A stretch of DNA of 8,363 bases from CAZKTF01 sp964555565 (GTDB taxonomy: Bacteria; Planctomycetota; JAJSAM01; JAKLKS01): positions 1 to 8,363 of the forward strand of contig CAZKTF010000157.1 of assembly GCA_964555565.1 (NCBI GenBank), given 5' to 3'. Below, one piece after another: positions 1 through 5,161 of this stretch (position 1 is the first letter of the stretch; every line of letters begins with the position of its first letter). The notes beneath the pieces were generated by a model, which did no database searches, was not told where the DNA came from, and was given only the letters and a program-made list of their open reading frames with translations. A program made the translations under genes and the position numbers.

Positions 1-1
1 C

Positions 2-1915
2 GCCCCGGGCTCGCGGGCCGCGCTGGAGGAGGTGCTCGCGCGCTTCCCCGAGGCCCCGGCGGCGGAGGCGCGGGCCGGGGGCGCGGGGACGCCCGCGGCC
101 GCCTGCGCGCTCCGCCTCCTGGCCGTCCGCGCCGAGGAGAAGGACCCCCGGGCCGCGGTGGCGTACCTCCAGCGGGTCTTCCTCCGCCCGGCCTCGGAGA
201 TGCTCGGCGGGCTCCCGGCCCACGCGGTCGCCCGCGACGAGATCGAGGGGATCCTCCAGCGACGGGGCGAGGGGGTCTACGCCCCCTTCGAGGAGGAGGC
301 GACCCGCGCGCTCGAGGCGGCCCGGGCGAGGCGCGACGCGGGGGCGCTCGCGGAGGTCTCCCGCCGCTGGCCCAACGCGAAGGCGACGCTCCGGGCGCTC
401 CTCCTGGATGGGAGGCTCCGGCTCGAGGCCGGGGACGACGTGGCCGCCGTGGCCTGCGCGCGCCGCCTCCTCGCCGGTCCTCCCCTGGACCCGGAGGCCG
501 AGGCGGGCGCCCTCTGGGTCCTCGCCGAGGGGCTCGCGCGGACGGGCAGCCGCGCACGCGCCCGCGCCGCGCTGGAGCGCCTGGGGCGCTCCCACGCGGA
601 GCAGCCGATCGAGACCCCCTGGGGCCGGCTCCCCGGGGCCGATGCGGCCCGCCGGCGGCTCGCGGACAAGGACCTGGCGGCCCCGGCCCAGCGCCTCCCG
701 TCGCTCCCGGCGGAGGGCCCCTACCGCCCGCTCTGGGAGATGGAGGCGGGCACCGCGCGCACCATCGGGCTCCTCTCCCCGCGGGGCGACGCGCCGCCCG
801 CGGGGAGGATCCTCGTGGCCCGCGGGGGCACGATCTCGCTCCTCGAGGCGGCCACGGGCCGGGAGACGTGGACCCGCCCCCTGGCCGTGGTGGAGTCCCT
901 CTCCGCCTTCGCGGGCGGGCGGCTCGTGCTCGCCGCCGGGGCCGAGGCGCGCGGCGTGGACGCCGAGACCGGGAGGGACGCCTGGACGCGGCCGCTCCCG
1001 GGCCTCGTGCGCGACCTCCAGGTCGCCGGGGGCCGGGTGCTCTTCCTCCTCTCCGACCCGGCCTCCCCGCGCAAGACCCTGGTCCTCGCGCTGGAGGGAC
1101 GCACCGGGGAGCCCTCCTGGCGCGCCCCCGTGATGGTGCAGGGGACCGGGGGGCCCAACCGCCTCATCCCCCTGGAGGACGGCGCCCTCGTCCAGATCAC
1201 GCGGCCGCAGGAGCTGCGCGTGATCGACGCCGCCGAGGGGACCTTCCGCAACTTCGTCGTGCCGGTCTCCGTGGACGTGATGGGCGACCCGCCGCTCGCG
1301 GCCCCCGGGGGCGGGCCGATCCTCGTGCAGCCTGCCGCGCCCGCGATGGAGGCCTACGACCCGGTCACCGGGGCGAAGCGGTGGGAGACGGCGCGCGAGG
1401 GGCGGGTCCCCATCCTCGGACGCATGGCGGCCCAGGGCGTGGTGGTCCTCCTCGACGCCCAGGGCATGGTGAACGGCCTGGACGCGGACTCCGGCAAGGA
1501 GCTGTGGCGCCTCCCGCCGCGGCGCGAGCGGCGGCTCCTCCTCTCCGACCACAGCCGCGCCCTCGACGCCCGGGCCCTCTACCTCGTCTCCGTCTCCTCC
1601 GAGCCGATGCGGCCCGGGGACGTGCGCCTGGAGGCCTGCGACGCGAGGACCGGGGCCCCCCTGTGGGACACGCTCCTCACGGAGGACCCGGCCCAGGTCT
1701 GGATCGAGGAGGCCGAGGGGCACCTCGCCGCGCTGCTCGTACGGCCGCCCTCCGCGAGGAAGCTGCCGGAGGTCGTGGTGCTGGAGCGCGCGAGCGGCCG
1801 CGTCGTGGACCGCGTGAGCGACGGCCGCCTCGGCGAGGGCTTCTTCCCCTTCGCCCCCGCGGGCGGCGTCCTCGTGCTGAGCGGCGAGGGGATCCTCCAG
1901 GCCTGGGGGCGGTAG
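2..1915 (+). CDS. PQQ-type beta-propeller protein with N-terminal helical repeats (5' partial)
   Basis: The reading frame is open from the first full codon at base 2, so the gene almost certainly begins before the window; the GTG at 32 is only the first possible start inside it. The first 230 or so visible residues are Ala/Arg/Leu/Glu-rich helices of the tetratricopeptide kind. The remaining part is a beta-propeller made of PQQ-like blades, each ending in a D/E-x-x-[TS]-G-x-x-x-W pattern: LEAATGRETW (to base 871), VDAETGRDAW (984), LEGRTGEPSW (1120), YDPVTGAKRW (1384), LDADSGKELW (1507), CDARTGAPLW (1666) and a worn LERASGRVV near 1780. That is about seven blades. Such propellers often act as scaffolds; nothing seen here proves quinone binding or dehydrogenase activity. 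Residues expected for PQQ alcohol dehydrogenases are not recognisable. Location is probably extracytoplasmic, but the signal sequence would be outside the window. Family assignment is firm, function unknown. Confidence 0.88.
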   Translation, partial: APGSRAALEEVLARFPEAPAAEARAGGAGTPAAACALRLLAVRAEEKDPRAAVAYLQRVFLRPASEMLGGLPAHAVARDEIEGILQRRGEGVYAPFEEEATRALEAARARRDAGALAEVSRRWPNAKATLRALLLDGRLRLEAGDDVAAVACARRLLAGPPLDPEAEAGALWVLAEGLARTGSRARARAALERLGRSHAEQPIETPWGRLPGADAARRRLADKDLAAPAQRLPSLPAEGPYRPLWEMEAGTARTIGLLSPRGDAPPAGRILVARGGTISLLEAATGRETWTRPLAVVESLSAFAGGRLVLAAGAEARGVDAETGRDAWTRPLPGLVRDLQVAGGRVLFLLSDPASPRKTLVLALEGRTGEPSWRAPVMVQGTGGPNRLIPLEDGALVQITRPQELRVIDAAEGTFRNFVVPVSVDVMGDPPLAAPGGGPILVQPAAPAMEAYDPVTGAKRWETAREGRVPILGRMAAQGVVVLLDAQGMVNGLDADSGKELWRLPPRRERRLLLSDHSRALDARALYLVSVSSEPMRPGDVRLEACDARTGAPLWDTLLTEDPAQVWIEEAEGHLAALLVRPPSARKLPEVVVLERASGRVVDRVSDGRLGEGFFPFAPAGGVLVLSGEGILQAWGR

Positions 1916-1919
1916 CCGG

Positions 1920-1953
1920 CCCCCTTCCCTTACCCATACCCATACCCTTACCC
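1920..1953 (-). repeat. Telomere-like G-tract cluster (C-rich on + strand), predicted G-quadruplex
   Basis: Just after the propeller stop codon the + strand carries six C-tracts separated by 2-3 bases (spacers TT, TTA, ATA, ATA, TTA). On the minus strand this reads as GGG tracts with TAA and TAT spacers, which fits the usual G-quadruplex rule (four or more G3 tracts, short loops) with tracts to spare. The A/T content of the spacers stands out in this GC-rich sequence. It lies only in the non-coding gap. Role unknown. Confidence 0.6.
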
Positions 1954-1993
1954 GCCTCTCCGCCTGAACGGCGGGCCGGGGTAGGGGTAGGGT
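1938..1993 (+). terminator. Long imperfect hairpin between the propeller and toroid genes (possible terminator)
   Basis: The arm 1938-1953 (ACCCATACCCTTACCC) pairs with 1979-1993 (GGGTAGGGGTAGGGT), with one bulged A at 1942 and one T-G wobble (1948 with 1984). Inside the loop sits a second perfect stem, CCGCC 1960-1964 with GGCGG 1970-1974, around a TGAAC loop. The hairpin follows the stop codon by about 22 bases, as a terminator or 3'-end stabiliser would. There is no T-run after it, so a classical intrinsic terminator is not supported. The 3' arm and GGG at 1973-1975 also make a four-tract quadruplex motif on the + strand (1973-1992). Confidence 0.45.
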
Positions 1994-2000
1994 CATCTCC

Positions 2001-2015
2001 CCGGGAAGGTCCCGG
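2001..2015. repeat. Small perfect inverted repeat upstream of the toroid gene
   Basis: CCGGGA at 2001-2006 and TCCCGG at 2010-2015 are exact reverse complements around an AGG spacer. It sits about 20 bases before the proposed -10 element at 2034, in the region where a -35 element or an operator would be. It could be an operator, a small hairpin or chance in GC-rich DNA. Confidence 0.35.
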
Positions 2016-2033
2016 CGCGTCGATCCGTCCGTA

Positions 2034-2039
2034 TATGAT
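2034..2039 (+). promoter_or_regulatory. Candidate -10 element TATGAT of the toroid gene
   Basis: TATGAT differs from the TATAAT consensus at one base and lies in a short A/T-rich island (GTATATGAT) in otherwise very GC-rich DNA. It ends 8 bases before the ATG at 2048, so transcription could start on or next to that ATG and give a leaderless mRNA. No Shine-Dalgarno sequence lies before either ATG (2042 or 2048), which agrees. No TTGACA-like -35 was found; GGAAG (2004-2008) with CGTC (2026-2029) 17 bases later resembles an ECF promoter only loosely. Confidence 0.4.
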
Positions 2040-2047
2040 GGATGTCC

Positions 2048-3259
2048 ATGCGACGCCCCGCGGCCTATGTCCTCGCGGCCTCCCTGCTCGGGTGGGCGGT
2101 CTTCGCCTCCCCCGCGCCCGCGGCCCCCGAGGGGGACGCCGCCCCGGGCGGCGGCGAGGCCGGGGACCTCACCCCGGAGGTGCGCGAGGCGGTCCGCAAG
2201 GGGCTCGCCTATCTCAAGCGCACGCAGCAGCCGGACGGGTCCTGGCTCTGCAACGTGGGCTTCAAGATCAACGAGACCTACCGGGTCACCTCGGTCAACG
2301 CGCGCCACCCCGGGGTGACGGCGCTGGCGGGGACGGCCTTCCTCGCCGGGGGCCACCTCCCGGGGCGGGGCCCCTACGGGGACGTGGTCCAGAAGGCCAC
2401 CGACTACATCGTCTCCCGGGTGCAGCCCGACGGGTTCATCACCGAGAACGACACGCGGATGTACAGCCACGCCTTCGCGGCGCTCTTCCTCGCCGAGGTC
2501 TACGGGACCACGCAGGATCCCCGCGTGCGGCAGGCCCTCGACCGCGCGGTCCAGTTCATCCTCCGCAGCCAGAACTCCCAGGGCGGCTGGCGCTACGAGG
2601 CCAACGCGGTGGACTCCGACATGTCGATCACGGTCTGCCAGGTGATGGCGCTGCGCGCGGCGCGCAACAAGGGGATCCGGGTGCCCCAGCAGGCCATCGA
2701 CGCCGCCGTCGCCTACGTCCTCAACTCGGCGGTCACCCGGGGCGAGTCCTCCAACTTCGGCCTCGGCGAGGGGGACATGCGCCGCGGGGCCTTCAAGTAC
2801 CAGTACCGGGAGCGCAACCCCATCGCGACCCGCTCCTCGCTGGCGCTCACGGCGGCGGCCATGACCACGCTCTTCGGGGCGGGGCTCTACGACGACCCCT
2901 CGATCCAGGAGTGGGCCCGCGCCCACGGCCTGGCCCGCTACCGCAGCGGCGCGGAGAAGCCCCCCAGCATCGCCGAGATGGCGGAGTACATCCTCGAGGA
3001 GTACGAGGGGCACCGCCGCCGCCACGGGAGGCAATACTTCTACTTCTACGGCCACTACTACGCCTCCCAGGCCATGTACGTGGCGGGCGGCCGGTGGTGG
3101 GACAGGTACTTCCCGCTGGTCCGCGACCACCTCCTCCGGCAGCAGGACGGGGACGGCTCCTGGGACGTGACCTCCGTGGGCCGCACCTTCGGGACCTCGG
3201 TGGCGTGCGTGATCCTGCAGGTGCCGATGAGGTACCTGCCCGTGCTCGACCAGAGGTAG
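2048..3259 (+). CDS. Secreted prenyltransferase/squalene-cyclase-fold (alpha/alpha toroid) protein
   Basis: The frame is open from ATG 2042; ATG 2048 is preferred because it gives a compact signal peptide (MRRPAAYVLAASLLG..., cleavage near the SPAPA-A stretch) and fits the -10 element 8 bases before it. Numbered from 2042, the 405-residue product has three QW-type motifs of the terpene cyclase repeat, QQPDGSW (62-68), QNSQGGW (177-183) and QQDGDGSW (367-374), and a worn copy QPDGF near 128. A segment rich in Tyr and Trp at 332-357 (YFYFYGHYYASQAMY, then GGRWWDRYF) precedes the last QW motif. The DXDD acid motif of squalene-hopene cyclase is absent; the nearest match is DSDMS (191-195). At about 400 residues it is well short of the roughly 630 usual for a full cyclase. 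I infer an exported protein that uses the toroid fold for binding or another task, not triterpene cyclisation. Neighbours: propeller gene before, sigma operon after. Confidence 0.88.
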   Translation: MRRPAAYVLAASLLGWAVFASPAPAAPEGDAAPGGGEAGDLTPEVREAVRKGLAYLKRTQQPDGSWLCNVGFKINETYRVTSVNARHPGVTALAGTAFLAGGHLPGRGPYGDVVQKATDYIVSRVQPDGFITENDTRMYSHAFAALFLAEVYGTTQDPRVRQALDRAVQFILRSQNSQGGWRYEANAVDSDMSITVCQVMALRAARNKGIRVPQQAIDAAVAYVLNSAVTRGESSNFGLGEGDMRRGAFKYQYRERNPIATRSSLALTAAAMTTLFGAGLYDDPSIQEWARAHGLARYRSGAEKPPSIAEMAEYILEEYEGHRRRHGRQYFYFYGHYYASQAMYVAGGRWWDRYFPLVRDHLLRQQDGDGSWDVTSVGRTFGTSVACVILQVPMRYLPVLDQR

Positions 3260-3267
3260 GCGGCGAA

Positions 3268-3297
3268 CGGCGCCCCGGGCCCTGGGCCAAGGCGCCG
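3268..3297 (+). terminator. GC-rich hairpin after the toroid gene
   Basis: CGGCGCC (3268-3274) and GGCGCCG (3291-3297) are exact reverse complements around a 16-base loop that could itself pair weakly (CCC with GGG). The hairpin starts 9 bases after the TAG stop and is followed by GTTAGTCTC, slightly T-rich but without a true T-run. It may end the toroid transcript and separate it from the sigma operon. Chance is possible at this base composition. Confidence 0.4.
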
Positions 3298-3299
3298 GT

Positions 3300-3305
3300 T
3301 AGTCT
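3300..3305 (+). promoter_or_regulatory. Candidate -10 element (TANNNT) of a leaderless sigma-operon transcript
   Basis: TAGTCT keeps the three most conserved -10 positions (TA and the final T). It ends 6 bases before the ATG at 3312, so a start seven bases downstream would place the mRNA end exactly at that ATG. No Shine-Dalgarno sequence precedes this ATG. The arrangement parallels that of the toroid gene. No -35 was seen. Confidence 0.3.
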
Positions 3306-3311
3306 CACGCC

Positions 3312-3944
3312 ATGTCCGAACCCGCCGGCCGGCGGCAGGTTCCACCCGTGGATGCGGCGGCCCCGCGCGTCCCGGACGAGGACCAGGCCCGGATGCTGCG
3401 CGCCCGCGCCGGGGACGCGGCCGCCTTCGAGGAACTGTACGAGCGCTGGTCCCGGCCCATCCTCCGGTTCTTCTTCCACGTCGCCTACGACCGGGACGCG
3501 GCCGAGGACCTCTGCCAGGAGACCTTCCTCCGGGTCTGGCGCGCGGCCCCCCGCTACGAGGTGCGCGCCCGCTTCTCGACCTACCTGTTCCAGGTCGCCA
3601 AGAACCTCTGGATCAACGAGCGGGAGAAGGCGCTCCGCCGCCCGCGGCGGGTCTCGCTCGACGCCTGCGACGACCCCGGGGAGGGGGTCCCGCTGCGGGA
3701 CGCGATCCCCGGGGACTCCCCCGACCCCGCCGAGGAGGCCGCGCGCGCCGAGACCGGCCGCCGCCTGCGGGCGGCCATCGACTCGCTGTCCGAGAAGCTC
3801 CGCCCGGTCTTCGTCCTCGGGGCGGTCGAGGGGATGCCCTACGACGAGGTGGCCGGGGTCCTGGAGATCCCCGTGGGCACGGTGAAGTCCCGGATGTGGG
3901 CCGCCGTGCGGGCTCTGCGGGAGCGCCTGGGGGATCCTCCGTGA
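3312..3944 (+). CDS. ECF-type RNA polymerase sigma factor
   Basis: This 210-residue protein has the two-domain plan of extracytoplasmic-function sigma-70 factors. Region 2 covers roughly residues 37-104, with the core-binding and -10 recognition helix DAAEDLCQETFLRVW (62-76) and the following FSTYLFQVAKNLWINERE (88-105). A loose acidic linker follows (about 117-145), then region 4 from about 146 with the helix-turn-helix MPYDEVAGVLEIPVGTVKSR (175-194), which would read the -35 element. There is no region 1.1 or region 3, as expected. The first 20 or so residues are a Pro/Ala-rich extension. Its stop codon overlaps the start of the anti-sigma gene, so the pair is probably made together. Product class is firm; the target promoters and inducing signal cannot be read from the sequence. 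Confidence 0.95.
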   Translation: MSEPAGRRQVPPVDAAAPRVPDEDQARMLRARAGDAAAFEELYERWSRPILRFFFHVAYDRDAAEDLCQETFLRVWRAAPRYEVRARFSTYLFQVAKNLWINEREKALRRPRRVSLDACDDPGEGVPLRDAIPGDSPDPAEEAARAETGRRLRAAIDSLSEKLRPVFVLGAVEGMPYDEVAGVLEIPVGTVKSRMWAAVRALRERLGDPP

Positions 3945-5131
3945 GCGCGGGCGGGGCCTGCGAGGACCGGGGCGCGGACCTGTTCGCGCTGGCCCGGCAC
4001 GGCGGCGCGCCGGAGGGGGACCTCGGGGCCCACCTCGCCTCCTGCGCGGGCTGCGCCGCGGAACTGGCGGCCCTGAAGCGCCTCGCCGCGGCCCTCCCCG
4101 CCGCGACCCCCCGGCTCTCCCCGCGCCCGGAGAGCCGCGACGCGCTGCGGTTCGCGCTCGCGGGCACCCGCGCCCTCGCCCCGCCCCGGCGGGGGCGATT
4201 GCTGCGCATCGCCCTCCCGGCGGGTCTCGCCGCCGCGGCCGCCGCCGCGGGGCTCTTCGTGGCGCTCCGACCGCCGCTCGTGCAGGTCGTCCCGCTCTGG
4301 GGCGCCGAGGGGATCGCGGCGGCCTCCGAGGGAGGGGTCCGCGCGGGCACGGCGCTCGAGGCGGGGGCGCACCCGGCCGCGTTCCGGCTCGGCTCGCCCT
4401 TCAACGCCGAGGTCGTCCTCGACGCGGGGGCGCGGGTGGTGCCGATCGTGCCGCGCTCCGGCCCCCTGCGACTCGAGGTGCGGAAGGGGAAGGCATGGTT
4501 CCACGTCTCCTGGCCGCGGACTCGGCCCTCGATCCCGGAACTCGTCGTCGGCGGAATCACCATCGCCGCGAACCATGGGACCGACTACGCGTTGGAGCTT
4601 CTGCCGGACGGCAGGGCCACCGCGTGGTGGGCCGGGCCGCGCTCGATGCGGGTCGATGTCCCCGCCGGCCGGACTCTCCTGGAGGCCGAGGCGACGACCG
4701 CCTCCGAGCCCACCGACGCCACGGACTGGTTCGCGTACCCCGTCGTGGGGCTCCGGGAGGAGCCGGCCGCGCACGGGGAGGGCCGGGACCTCGTCGTCAC
4801 GCTGACGCCGTCGTGCCCCTTCCCCGTCCGCCTCGCCCCCTGGGTCGAGGCCGACCCCACCGTGACCCTCAGGATCCGGAGGGACGGGAAGGGCCCCCTC
4901 CGGGAGGTCCGCGTCCGCCGGGAGAACATCCGGCTGTTCCCCCCCGGGGGGGAGCCGGACGGGGCTTTCCTCCTCTCCGCGTCCACCCCGTATATCCTGA
5001 GAGTGGCCCTGGAGACGCTCGACCTGGCCCGGGGGTCCCACCGCGTGGAGGCGGTCTACGCGGCCCACCGGCCGGGCGGGCTCTGGCGGGGCGAGCGGGT
5101 GTCGGCCCCCCTTACGGTCGATGCGAGGTGA
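3941..5131 (+). CDS. Membrane anti-sigma factor: zinc-binding ZAS motif, one membrane helix, FecR-like periplasmic domain
   Basis: GTG 3941 is chosen because it overlaps the sigma stop codon as GTGA (3941-3944), has a GGGGGA purine run 6 bases before it, and keeps the motif at the N-terminus; the same frame is open from ATG 3896 but that would overlap the sigma gene by 49 bases. The 396-residue product has C7, H31, C35 and C38 (HLASCAGC), the Cys...His-x3-Cys-x2-Cys signature of zinc-binding anti-sigma factors, which hold an ECF sigma factor in the cytosol. A membrane helix spans about 87-109 (Leu/Ala-rich after RRGR). Residues about 150-246 resemble a FecR domain, with KGKAWFHV (182-189) and NHGTDYAL (211-218). 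The region 268-396 is beta-rich and unassigned. Topology is N-in, so the FecR-like part would sense from the periplasm. Known FecR proteins relay signals from outer-membrane receptors; no such receptor gene is in view. Confidence 0.87.
   Translation: MSAGGACEDRGADLFALARHGGAPEGDLGAHLASCAGCAAELAALKRLAAALPAATPRLSPRPESRDALRFALAGTRALAPPRRGRLLRIALPAGLAAAAAAAGLFVALRPPLVQVVPLWGAEGIAAASEGGVRAGTALEAGAHPAAFRLGSPFNAEVVLDAGARVVPIVPRSGPLRLEVRKGKAWFHVSWPRTRPSIPELVVGGITIAANHGTDYALELLPDGRATAWWAGPRSMRVDVPAGRTLLEAEATTASEPTDATDWFAYPVVGLREEPAAHGEGRDLVVTLTPSCPFPVRLAPWVEADPTVTLRIRRDGKGPLREVRVRRENIRLFPPGGEPDGAFLLSASTPYILRVALETLDLARGSHRVEAVYAAHRPGGLWRGERVSAPLTVDAR
5125..5131 (+). promoter_or_regulatory. Shine-Dalgarno sequence embedded in the anti-sigma stop codon
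   Basis: GAGGTGA is a seven-base match to the extended Shine-Dalgarno sequence AGGAGGTGA and contains the TGA stop of the anti-sigma gene (5129-5131). It is 33 bases before GTG 5162, too far for that start. Six bases after GAGG lies CTG 5135, in frame with the next gene. This suggests a non-standard CTG start there; the nearer AGGG (5153-5156) is a weaker site for GTG 5162. Confidence 0.4.
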
Positions 5132-5161
5132 CTCCTGGAGCTGCGCCCCCTCAGGGCGGCC

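Noticed and set aside
1920..1993. A CRISPR array or a true telomere
   Set aside because: The units are six bases long with no spacers of useful length, and the sequence sits between two genes inside the contig.
2048..3259. Squalene-hopene cyclase (shc) identity for the toroid gene
   Set aside because: No DXDD motif, only about 400 residues and a signal peptide; only the fold and QW motifs agree.
868..3885. A very long + strand open frame (about 1005 codons)
   Set aside because: It runs out of frame across three well-supported genes and an intergenic region, and its product is Arg/Pro/Gly-rich without domains. Stop codons are rare in all frames at this GC content.
3896..3940. ATG 3896 as the start of the anti-sigma gene
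   Set aside because: It would overlap the sigma gene by 49 bases and add 15 residues of no evident use; GTG 3941 makes the usual GTGA overlap with a purine run before it.
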